Part shown: in pieces, positions 21,884 to 33,800 of the stretch
Position numbering within the stretch: the stretch's first letter is position 1
Layout of the letters: each line of letters opens with the position of its first letter
DNA from: Sciurus carolinensis
Taxonomy: Eukaryota > Chordata > Mammalia > Rodentia > Sciuridae
Direction: 5' to 3'
Assembly (NCBI RefSeq): GCF_902686445.1
Contig: NC_062219.1
Coordinates: forward strand, 112,469,160-112,533,159
Length of the DNA: 64,000 nt
Translations under genes and position numbers: made by a program
The notes under the pieces: generated by a model
What the model was told of the DNA's origin: nothing
Database searches by the model: none
The model's input: only the letters and a program-made list of their open reading frames with translations

Positions 21884-24800
21884 GTAATCCCACCCCTTAC
21901 CCGGGATTCCCCCCATCCCCTGACCCCCATGCCCAGAGTTCCCGCTCCCAGAAACGCCCTCAGCCCGGGCGCCAAGGCCTCTAGACCGGAGTCCTCGGCG
22001 ACACCAGAGCCCGAGGTCTCTGTCAGCCCCGGAAGCTTCGTTTATATAATAACGGACTCGGGACCCGCACGGGCGTCTGGTCGGGAGGGAGTGCTCGGTT
22101 TCTTAGCGAGACTGTTTCTCACTCAGCGGAGAGGTGTGGAAAAGTTTGCCAGGGCGAGGGGATTTTCATCCAGCCGTGTGCTGGTTCTTTTTGGAGAGTC
22201 GACGCTTCCTCGGGTTCGGTGGGGTTTTACTCTCCCCTACCTGAGCTGACCCCTGGATCTTCGCAAAGCCGCCGGAATGTCCGTCTTTGTGGCGAGTCAG
22301 GGAACCTTAGCGGGATAACCTGTTAGCTGATCTAGATTGGAACTGCTTTCCGAAATGAAGCGTGCATAGCCACTGTCGCGATAGCTACTACCACTCAGTG
22401 AGTTGTAGGATGGGGACTGTGCTTAGTTCTTCACACATTGTTTTAAACGCTCACGACCTTTTGAGGTGAAGCAGATATTATTTCTTATTGTACAGCTGAG
22501 GAACAAACCCAGAGAGGCTTAAGTAAATTGACCAAGGTGACAAAGCTAAGACTGAAACTGTTGTGGAGCTGAGATTCAACTCACATCTAGTTTGCACAGC
22601 CCATTCTTTTTAATATTTATTTAGTTGTCAATGGACTTTATTTTATTTATTTATATGCCAGACTGAGACTCAAACCCAGTGCCTCACACATGCTAGGCAA
22701 GCGGTCTACCACTGAGCCACGACACCAACCCTAAAGCCCATGATTTTAATCATTGTGTTTTACTGCTACAGGAATAGAACATAAGATTAAGAAATTTAAT
22801 TTAGGAGGCTGGGGGCATAGATCAGTGGTAGAGTGCTTACCTAATCTGTGAGTCCCTGGGTTCTATCCCCAGCACCCAAAGGGGAAAACAGTTTTAGTTT
22901 ATACATATATACTGACCTCTCAGATAACCATCACTCTATTAGAGCTTCTGCACAGGGTATGGCGTTTTGGAATTTGTTTCAGTTTTCATTTCGTCAATCT
23001 GCCTTTTAACCCCGTGACAAAGTTTCCGTTTTCTTGAGCACCTTTCTAGCATGTATCCAAGTACTCTGGCTACCCTGGTCATAGGTGAATTGACTTAAGA
23101 TTTTCAAAACTGAGCTTTGTCAGTCTGAGTGTCAGTCACTACAGAGAAAGCAAGGATAGAGTACTTGTTTCCACAGCCTGCCTCTTTTTCTAGTGTACAG
23201 TTTATTTGCTCCAGTCTTTTGTCACAAAATGATATCACCTGTTGTTCATATCAAAAATTGTCATTATCTCCCTTCTCCCTGCATCTAATCTGTCATATTA
23301 ACCACATCTGTCTAACCTATCATTTGTATCTCCAAATTATACCCTCAAAACTATTCTTTGCCATCACTTTCCTTTTACCCTTTCCCTGGATAGTTGCATT
23401 TGGCTCCTTTACATTTTCAGTCTTACTATCCTCCAGTTTATTCTGGATATAGAAATCAAAATGATTTTTAAAATCCTCATAACATTTGATAAGTATTGAT
23501 TAAGCATCTACCATGCATTAGGCAGGACAGTGAACAAACCAGACAAAAACTCTCAATTTAAATTTTAGCAGGACAAATGGGATAATAAGAGAAGAAATGC
23601 AGTGGCAGAGGAGGGAATTGCAATTTTGATAGGGAAAGCCCTCCCAAGAAGGTGATGTGAATAAAGATAGGTGAGGGTGTGAGCAGTGCACCTGAAGACA
23701 AAAAATGTCAGATCACAGCATTCCCTTAAAAACCTTCTGTAGTTCTTATCCCAGTAAAAATAAAAATTAGAATTTACCAACCATGGTTTCTGTCTATCTG
23801 TGTCATTTTGCTGTGACCATACAGGCTGCCTTTCTGTTATCCAAAACTTGCCATGCTCATTACCCAGGTAATTCTTCCCTTCACTTAAAACATCTTTTTA
23901 TCTTTTCTTTGCAAGACTGACATCTCCGTAGTCATGGCCTAGATTAAATGATACCATCTCAGAAAATCTACAGAGCCTATCTGTAGTAACTCTTCTTCCT
24001 GTCTTTCATGGTATCATGTTTTAATAACTTTATAGCACTTGCTGCTATTAGAAGTACTTTTTTAAAAAACCTGTTTTTGGCTTGCCTCCTTCTCTAGAAT
24101 GTATAGGTTCTGAGAGCACCTCTCTGTTCTCATGCCCATTAAGAGCCAGAGGTCACTGTTAGGGAGGATTAGAGGTGTGGGCTTTTATTTCTAAGAAAAT
24201 GAAAATGTCAAAAAATGCTTTCTGGAGTAGTTTCTTACCAACAATTTCTCATCTTATTGAGCCACAACTTTGTGAGTAGAGAGAACGTTTTTAGGCATAG
24301 TGATGTCTTGACCATATTACTACCTTGTAATTTTTTTACTTTTGTAGAGACGATCTCCTAGTCTACGTTCTGACTCTTCTTTAGAACAGAGCTTAAGGAT
24401 CACTGTTGGCAATGACCACTTCTGTGTTAGCACACCAGAACGACGACGACTTAGTGATCGGCTGGGGTCACCAGTGGATAATCTGGAGGACATGGACAGG
24501 TAGGCTTCACTAAGGCAGGTGTACTATACTAGTACTGGAAGGCAGAAAGGTTGTTGTTTTCCACATAATGTATTTGAAAGAATGGTGCCAGCACTGAACT
24601 TATTCCCTGTGTCCATGTGTCCAGAACAAAGTATAACATTGGAAATGACTTTGTGAGTGGGGAAAGCATACTGAGGATATGGAGACTGTTTCTGAATGAA
24701 TTGTATGATGGAAATTTTTTTTGGTGGCGGGGGTGGGGTGTGGGGGGGGAAGTTACTGGGGATTGAACTCAGGGGCTCTTGGCCCCTAAGCCACATCCCC

Positions 24801-27800
24801 AGCCCTATTTTGTATTTTATTTAGAGAAAGTGTCTCACTGAGTTGCTTAGTGCCTTGGTTTTACTGAGGCTGGCTTTGAACTCACAATCCTCCTACCTCA
24901 GCCTCCCGAGCCACTGGGATTATAGGCAATGGGGTGGTTGAAATGATTTTTAAAAGCTCATCTTGGTACAGATAAAAAGAGTATGCTGAAGAGACATAAT
25001 CAGAATCCCTGAAATAAAAAATAGTTGAAATAGCATGGATTGTAAATTATTATAACTGAGGGATCCCTTATATAAAGTACAATTCTGGAAAAAGGATTTT
25101 TTTTTTAACGGTGCTTAAAAAAACAAACTTCAAAGGTTTATCCAAGCCAGGCATGGTGGTGCACTCCTGTAATCCCAGCAACTTGATAAACTGAGGCAGG
25201 AGAATTGAGTGCTCAAAGCCAGCCTCAGCAAAAGCGAGGTGCTAAGCAACTCAGCAAGACCCTGTCTCTAAATAAGATACAAAATAGGACTGAGGATGTG
25301 GCTCAGTGGTTGAGTGCCCCTGAGTTCAATCCCTGGCACCCACCCCCCCCAAAAAAAAAAAGTTTATCCAAACCAAAATACAGATTCAAAAAGGGTTTAG
25401 ATAAATTTATGTCTAATATATGTATGTATATTAACTGTATAAAGCTATAATAGAAAGAGGTTTTTAAAAATGTTTAACTTCATTTACTGCTTTACAACTA
25501 TTTAGTGCTAAGGAAGAGCAAATACGTTTCACATTTAACTATGTATACAGCAAGTAATTAATCATGTTAGGTATTTTTCACCCCAAAAGCCAAAAATTAA
25601 GGAGGGAGAGCAAGACAGCTCTTTCCCAGAGCTCAGACTGTCTGTTACGGTCTGTATCCATTACACTGGGAGTTTTCATAAGTGATTAGCAGTAGCTGTA
25701 AATCAAGGAAGTGTTCTTTCTTACTGAGACTGTTCAGTAGTGCACAGAGCATAGGCAGGGAAGTGGAGACTGTGGCAGGACAGTGCTCCTATTGCTAAAA
25801 ATTTACTTCAAAGCTCCAGTGTCTATGGATGCAGTGAGGCAAGGCAGGAAAGTCTTTATGTCATATAATACTGAAACTTCTGAAGATAGGGCTTCAAGGT
25901 TTGTGACTATGTCTCTTAATTGAGTCAACAGCTCTTGCCCTTCCAACTGCTTCTATTTTGGGAAATGATCGAATAGTCAGTGTGGGTAGATGGTGCCTGG
26001 TGTGATTCTCTTCTTTCTTGCTAAGGTTTTGAGGTAACTTCAGCATTTCCTTTTGTTAGGCCTAGGATGTTTTGTTAGGCCCCTTTTTATAACTTTGTTA
26101 TCCATGTGTACTTCAAATAACCAATTGCCTTTTAAGTTATAAATTTTCCTCTTAAGAGAGTTTTGGACTGTATTCTTTTTTTTGGGGTGCTGGGGATCGA
26201 ACCCAGGGCCTTGTGCTTACAAGGCAAGCACTCTACCGACTGAGCTATCTCCCCAGTCCCAGGACTGTATTCTTTTTTGTAGAATTAGGTGTTTTAGAGA
26301 GACTAGTCTGCTTTAAAGAAATTGAGATTAAGGTTCTGAATGGAGGCTGAAGGACCGTTCTTTAAACTTTTACCACCTCTACAATTGTGTTCCTTTTCTC
26401 TTGCTAAGTATGATTTGTGTTGATAATTACTGTCTATTTAAAGTCAGGCCATAGTACCATTGGCATGCTCAAGATACCTCCTGACAGTGAGACTTAGTCT
26501 TTAGCTAACGAAATGGGCCATTTCCATTCTTTATACTTGTATTGTTTTTTATGTTTTTTTCTTCTTTCTTTGAATCTGTTGTTTTGTATAGTTGGGGTGA
26601 CAGTCAAGTTACCCGTCAAGGGTTGTTAAAATATCCTTACCTTAGTGGGCTCGGGTTGTGGCTCAGTGGTAGAGTACTTTTCTAGCATGTGTGAGGCTCT
26701 GGGTTCAGTCCTCAGTACCAAATAAAAATAAATAAAGGTATTAAAAAAAAATCCTTACCTCAGCATCCTTATAACTGACTCTAACTTGTTCTGAAAATGG
26801 AACATGAACAGATCAAATGAAAAATTCTAAGCCTCTTGACTTCTGAAGACTAGCAGATATGAGGTCAGTTTCTCCTGTTTAAAGTTATTTTGGGTATTAA
26901 ACATTCCATTCATGGAATTCTCATTTCCTGACTCCTCTTTGTCCTAATAAAGGTTGATGGAGTAGGAATTTTTTCCCTTTGATTTACTTAGGGAAAAGAC
27001 AGAAGCAGACATCTTTCTTGAGGACTCATCAAAGGAAAAGAATGGAGAGTTTAGCCTTTAAAGGGCATGTATATGTAGTGCTGGGGAATTGAACCCAGGG
27101 CCTCATGCATGCTGTGTAAGCACTGTACTACTGAGCTGCACTCCCAGCCCTGAACCTTTTTTTTTTTTAATTATATACATTTTTAACCACTTTATTCAGA
27201 TATAATTAATGTCATACAAATTGATTCATTTAAAATGTACAGATAATGATTTTTAGTATAATCACAAAATTAAACATATACCACTACAATTTTATAACAT
27301 TTTGTTATGCCAGAAAGAAACTTGACACCCTTAGCCATTATTCCCTTCACCCTTCTCTCAGCCCTTGGCAATCACTAATCTACTTTTTGTCTACAGATTT
27401 GCCTATTCCAGACATTACATATAAATAGAATCATATAATACATAGTCCTTTGTGTGCTTCTTTCATGTGTATATTTTTTCTTTTTGTTGCTGATTATGTT
27501 TCTTTGTATGCATATACCACATTTGTTTATTCAACAATGGTGAATGGATGGATAACATTGAATTGTTTTCTTTTTTTTTTTTTAATTTCTATTTTTTAAA
27601 GTTGTCAGTGGAGGGCTGGGGAGATAGCTCAGTCGATAGAGTGCTTGCCTTGCAAGCACAAGGCCCTGGGTTCGATCCCCAGCACCCAAAAAAAAAAAAA
27701 AAAAACAAAGTTGTCAGTGGACCTTTATTTATTTATATGTGGTGCTGAGAGTTCAATCCAGTGCTCACTTACACTAGGCAAGTGCTCTACCACTGAGCTA

Positions 27801-30800
27801 CAACCTCAGCCCTGTTTTCACTTTTTGATAATTATGACTAATGCTGCTATGCACTTCAGTGGACAAACTTCTTTTTGTGCTGGGCATTGAACTCAGGGCC
27901 TCATGCATACAGGCAATTGCTCTACCACTGATCTATACCTCCAGTCCTACATGTTTTAACTTTTTTAATGGAAATTTAAAAACAAAAAAAGTAGAGAAGA
28001 ATGCTGTCAATACCCACATACCCATTGTACGCATTCAACAATCAGCTTTTTAATAGGTAGACCTTATTTTAGAAAACAGTTGGATTTAACCAAGGCTTTT
28101 AGAATGTCCATCATTGGATTATTCCAGCCTACAGAAGATGTGATCCTTTTTAGGACTTACTTTTGTTTGTAACCAATTTCCTTTTTTATTTCTTTGGAGT
28201 CCTGAGGAAGGAGAACATGAAATTCTAGTAAGCAACCTGATTTCTGGCTGTATTGACATGATAGCTTTTTAAAAAAAAAAAAAAAAAAACTGTTCATATG
28301 AGTTCCTTCATTGTATGCTTCTTTTTACTAGATATTCCAAGTCTGAACTGAGGCTTTCTGAGAGCCATCTTATTCTTTTTAGCTTCTTGATAGTGTTCCT
28401 TTAGATGATGAACTTCTATTCCATTTGGTGATTGAATGTAATAGTTCTAGTGAACTCAGCTGAACATGAGAGCTTAGATGAACTTGCCGGTAACCATGTA
28501 GCTTGGGTTTTCCCCCAACACCAATATGTATGGTAGATGGTGTTTTAGTGATGCAGTAATTCAATTCATGAACATAGGTGTTCATGGTTGACAGATCTAT
28601 AGAGTAAAATTGATTACTCCAGTTATGTTTGATCCATTCACATTGCTTTCTGTTTCATGGTAAGTTGAGGCCTCAGAATTTTCCAGATTCCTGGGGAGGA
28701 AGTGGGAAACAGAAATCTGGAATCCCAAAGGTGGCATCTTTGTAGAAGAGGTCATGAAGTTTAACCTTTGTAACTTTTCATAAAGTTATTTATAGCTGTT
28801 GCCCAAATCTACAACTTTGAAAAAAGGCAGGGCTGGTGAATAAGAAAAGGCAACTTTTGATGTTCTGCTAAGGTAGTTCCAGAGATAAGAAAACAACTAT
28901 TTAAAAAAAAGAAAGAAAAGTCATTTCTAGAAACAAAAACAAAAAGTAGCTATTATAAACTAGAAGATACCAATATTTACCATCTCTAGATGATAATTCA
29001 TAATGGAATGTGAGTGATATGGAAGCACTCAATTTTTATTCAAATTACTTAAAATTTACATGCTTAAAGTGCTAGAGGATCTTTATTTCTATGATTTAAA
29101 TCAGAAACTTTCTTTTTTGGATCATAGAAGTTCTTTGACCATAGTACCCAAAACAGGTTAGGTCTAGTGTTTGTGGTATAGAACTTTTGAGCTGAAGGGA
29201 CAGGTGTCTCATCTTGTAGTTTAACTGTCATGCTAGAAAGAGCTGAGTTCTTTGTATTTCTATAAAATAAAAACATACAGTGAGCCAAACCATCACTTAA
29301 CTGTTTTGGGAGTCCAAGATTAGCACAGTGCTTGTGGATATTCAGGTAAGACAGGAAAGAGGGTGGTTTTTAGTTTTCTCCACAATGACAGTCTTTTTTT
29401 CCCAAATGAAATATTATATAAAACTAATATGTAGACATAAAGTTGGTGCTAATACAATTTAAATGGGGTAGAAAGCCTGCAGCTTTTCTGGTTCTGCTTT
29501 CCTAGCACCTCTTTTCTTAAGGCAGCTCCTAAGTACTCTTTAGAATCTCTATGGAACACAACTTTAGAAAAACACTGTTCTGGACTGGTGTTTCTCAGAT
29601 TTTACATACAGATTGCCTTGAGATCTCACTAATATACAGATTCTGGTTCAGTAGGTGTGGGACAGAGCTTAAGAATCTTTATTTCTATTAAGTTCCCAGG
29701 TAATGCTTATGCTGCTGTGGTCCAGACCACACTTTCAATTGCAAAGAGCTAGAATTTAGTTAGTGTGGATTGTGTAAACAGGGACTCTTTGTAGTCTGTT
29801 AGTGGTGTTTTCACATCTCCCAAACCATGGTATGATACTCTGAATCCCTAGTCTAATCAAAGAAGTTAGCCTGAAAGCTCTATCTAGATATATTGGTAAT
29901 ATATATCACCCCTTAGTTTGTGGCTGAAGCTACCTATGTCCCCAGGGGAAATGTTTCATTATTACAAATAGATTTGTTCTTGGACTCCATGATTATTGCC
30001 TTTGCCTTGAGCATTCTATAACCCCCTTGTCAAATATCAGTTTCTTAGGCTTGTCTAGTTTTGTTTTTTCCAAGCCCATTATTTTCAGTGATGCTTGTCT
30101 CTTTCCTCAGGGATGACCTGACTGATGATTCTGTCTTCACTCGAAGCTCCCAATGTTCTCGGGGTCTTGAGCGATATATTTCCCGGGATGAGGGGCCTCT
30201 TAGTCCCTTCTTGGGACAACTGGATGAGGACTACCGAACAAGAGAAGCTTTCCTTCATCGATCTGATTATAGTCCCCATGTCAGTTGTCATGAAGAACTG
30301 TTGCGGGGAACAGAACGGAATAGAGACAAACTCAAAGGCTCCTACTCTATGCGAGCTGAGGAACGAAACCGAGAGGCCAAAAGGCCCCGTTATGATGACA
30401 CAGAGAAGATACACAGCATGGGAGGGGATCACCCAAGTTTTACATCAGGGACTCGCAATTATCGACAGCGTAGACGAAGCCCAAGTCCTAGGTTTCTAGA
30501 CCCTGAGTTTCGAGAGCTGGACCTTGCCAGGAGAAAGCGAGAGGAAGAGGAGGAGCGAAGCAGGAGCTTGAGTCAGGAGCTGGTGGGAGTTGATGGTGAT
30601 GGCACTAGCTGTTCCATTCCTGGATTGTCAGGTGTCCTTACAGCATCAGAGCCAGGATATTCTTTGCATCGGCCTGAGGAAGTATCTTTGATGCCTAAGA
30701 AATCCATTCTGAAGAAGCGGATTGAGGTGGACATGGAGCCTTCTGTGCAGGTCTCTGTTGCCCTTCTAGGGTCTCTTGCTAGTCCCTTTAATATCTTAAA

Positions 30801-33800
30801 GCCTGGTTACTTTCTTAGGGGCTGTGTCCCTAAAAGTATCTTTGTACTGTATGCTGGACCAATATTGTTAAATACCTATTAGCTGTACCTTCTAGGATTC
30901 TTCAAATGAAACTGTAGGCTTCATAATGCATCAGTAAAGGGCTTCTGTTCTCTTAAGAGAGGGTGATGGGAATTGAACTTAGGGGCACTCAACCACAGTG
31001 CCACATCCTCAGCCCTACTTTGTATTTTATTTTGAGACAGGGTCTCACTGAGTTGCTTAGCGCCTACCCGTTTCTGAGGCTGACTTTGAACTTGAGATCC
31101 TCCTCCTCCTCCTGAGGTGCTAGGATTATAAGCGTTTGCTACTGCACCTTACTGTATAAAAAAAAAAAAAAAATTATATACCATTATTCCTTTTAATTAT
31201 TTTTTAAACATTTTTTTTTATTGTAAACAAATGGGATACATGTTTTTTCTCTGTCTGTACATGGCGTAAAGGCATACCATTTGTGTAATCATAAATTTAC
31301 ATAGGGTAATGTTGTTTGATTCATTCTGCCATTTTTTCCCTTCCCCCCTCCCCTCCCACCCTTCCCCTCCATCTATACAGTCCTTCCTTCCTCCATTCCT
31401 GCCCCCCTCCCTAAACCCAACTCCAACCCCAACACTAACCCTTCCCACCCCCCATTAAAACATTTTTTAGTTGTAGATGAACACCTCTATTTTATTTATT
31501 TATATGTGGTGAACAGACTTTTTGACAAGTATCTACTGTAAGTTTTTTCCTTAAATTGGATAACCCTGCAGGAATCTTTGAATATGGGTTTCTGGAAATG
31601 GAGCTTGAAGGGCAATGGGAATAGATTATCTGAATTTCCTCATCTCTCTTTAGAGGGAAGGCAAATGTATGAGTTGTAGGATACTAGACCAGAAATCAAG
31701 TGATTCTGATTTTGTACCCACCTCTGCCACCAGCTTACTGTGTGATTTTTAGACAAGTTACTTCACCATTCTGGGTTTTGATATTTTTTTTTGTTAACCT
31801 ATGAAAAGATGACCAGGCAAGACCCTAGTTTAGCTAAGGCTTCTGAAAAAGTGCAAAAGAGCACTTAAAGATGTAAGGGTGGGCTGACCAGTTAGGATTC
31901 CAGAGCTTCCAGTCTCCACTTCACAGTAGTGCCACTTGTATATATATTTTTCTTTGGGGATCCATAGAAATGAATATAAGCTAGGGGATCTCTAGAATCT
32001 TTTTGCATTCAAATTCCTTGATAAAGACCAAAACAAATGGGCAAAGGTGAAGATTCCATCCAATATACCTTATTTTCTGTTTCTTCTAGTTACAGTAGAG
32101 ACATCTGAAGATACCTTGAACTTGGCTAAGGATACTCTTTTTTTTTTTTTTTTTTTTTAAGTTGTAGATGGACACAATACCTGCATTTTATTTATTTTCT
32201 GTGGTGCTGAGGATCGAACCCAGTGCCTCATGTGCTAGGCAAGCACTCTACCACTGAGCCACAGAATACTTTCTATTGGTTTGATTTGGTACTAGGGATT
32301 GAACTCAGGTACTTAACCACTGAGTCACATATTCAGCCCTTTATATTTTTTTATTTTAAGAAAGGATCTCACTAAGTTGCTTAGGACCTCACTAAGTTGC
32401 TGAGGTTTTCTTTGAACTTGAAATCCTCCTGTCTCAGCCTCCATAGTCACTGGAATTATAGTCATATGCCACCACACCCAGCTTATGCTCTCCATTTTAT
32501 CAGTACTTGTATCTTCCTTTTAATTCAGGAAGAACAAAGTTTTAAGTATTCATCTCAATTACTAGTGTTCTGAGATTCTGCATAGGGGCTAAATACAACT
32601 GTGTTTGTCTTTGCAGCTTGAGAGTTTTTCCAGCAGTACCAGCTCCAACCAGGATCACACTCTTTACTCCGGACACTCATCTCTTCCACTGAGTGGTGCT
32701 ATTGCTGCTTTTGCCTCAGAGATTGAAACAAGGGAACTACAGTGGAGACTGCCCTGAAGGAACCTCCGGGCAATCTTTATCAATGGGGTGCCCTCCCTGG
32801 GCTGCCCAAAGACAGCAGCCCTCTAAGAGAAAAATTTGGAAGTTTCCTGTGCCGCAAGGAGAAATTGGATTTGAAATCTGAGGGACCTGAGCGACACACA
32901 GATTTGTTACTCCCCCATGAGAGAGCTAGCCAGGACGGCAGTGGTTTTTCCCGAATTCTGAGCATGTTGGCTGATTCTACCAGTACACAGGAAAAAAGGC
33001 GACGTAGCTTTCCTGACATTGAGGACGAGGAGAAATTTCTCTATGGGGATGAAGAAGAGGATTTAAAGGTGGAATCCCCACCAAAGACACTTGGGGGTTC
33101 TGAGAGTGAAGTTGTGAGGCAGAAGGCAAGCTCCCTGTCCTCTTCACCTCCAGCTATAAAACTAGAATCACTGGAAGATACCAATCCAGAATATGCCAAG
33201 ATTCACGACTTGCTTAAGACCATAGGACTGGATATTGGAGTAGCAGAGATTAGTAAACTGGCTGCACGCACCCAGGAACGACTTCACGGCAAAAAGCCAT
33301 CATCACGCTCCTCAGCTGATCGCCGTTCCTCTGTTGACCGACACTTTTCAATTGACCGCTCCTCAGTGGATCACCGTTTCTCAGCTGATCGACGTTCCTC
33401 AGATTCCATCCATAGACTAGAGAGCAGGGAGGCACACCATAGCAATACCCACTCCCCAGAAGTGTCCCATCCACATCCAACCTCCCCTGTGGATCCTTAC
33501 CTGCTCACAAAAAATAGCCCTCCATTCCTAAAGTCTGACCATCCAGTGGGTCGTATTTCAGGACCAGAGGTGGTTGGCAGTGGGTTTCAGTCATCTGTTG
33601 CAGTCAGGTGCATGTTACCATCAGCCCCATCTACTCCAATTAGACTTCCACACTCTGCTTCTTTATCTCAGTTTCATATGCCAAGGACCTCCCAGTTTGC
33701 TGCAGCTCGAATACCTCCAAACTACCAGGGACCTGCCATTCCCCCTGCCTCCTTTGATGCCTATAGGCACTACATGGCATATGCAGCTTCAAGATGGCCC

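Larger units (their letters stand above)
20881..22260. promoter_or_regulatory. ZNF318: CpG island spanning ZNF318 promoter and exon 1
   Basis: This is the only CpG-dense stretch in the window. It contrasts sharply with the CpG-poor flanks. It covers the proximal promoter, the 5' UTR, coding exon 1 and the start of intron 1, as expected for a broadly expressed gene. No TATA box is apparent, so dispersed initiation is likely. Confidence 0.92.
21884..24347 (+). other. ZNF318: ZNF318 intron 1
   Basis: GT-AG intron (gtaatc…tttgtag). It holds the end of the CpG island, a MIR (22395-22610), two ID-type SINEs and, at 23480-23760, an old unnamed repeat that resembles 41940-42160. The rest is unique. 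Confidence 0.9.
27155..28060 (-). repeat. Antisense L1 3' fragment, interrupted
   Basis: The plus strand reads 'actttattcagatataatta', 'ttcattta aaatgtacag' and 'ttgcctattccagacatta', the usual reverse complement of an old L1 3' end. It is split by the nested SINEs at 27575-27812 and an ID at 27876-27952. Confidence 0.7.
24500..30110 (+). other. ZNF318: ZNF318 intron 2
   Basis: The longest intron (5.6 kb). It carries B1-dID, ID and long-tailed ID copies, an antisense L1 piece (27155-28060), poly(A) near 28270 and a MER5A (29580-29755). 25400-26160, 28080-29570 and 29760-30110 show nothing recognisable. Confidence 0.9.
30751..32616 (+). other. ZNF318: ZNF318 intron 3
   Basis: 1.87 kb. Contents: B1-dID (30960-31150), a purine-headed repeat antisense (31215-31455), an ID tail remnant, a MIR (31670-31800), a long-tailed ID (32142-32270) and a B1-dID (32287-32484). 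Confidence 0.92.

Noticed and set aside
21000..21984. Several frames of 120-257 codons on both strands
   Set aside because: GC-rich CpG-island sequence has few stops. Only the frame from 21426 has a family match and a usable splice donor.
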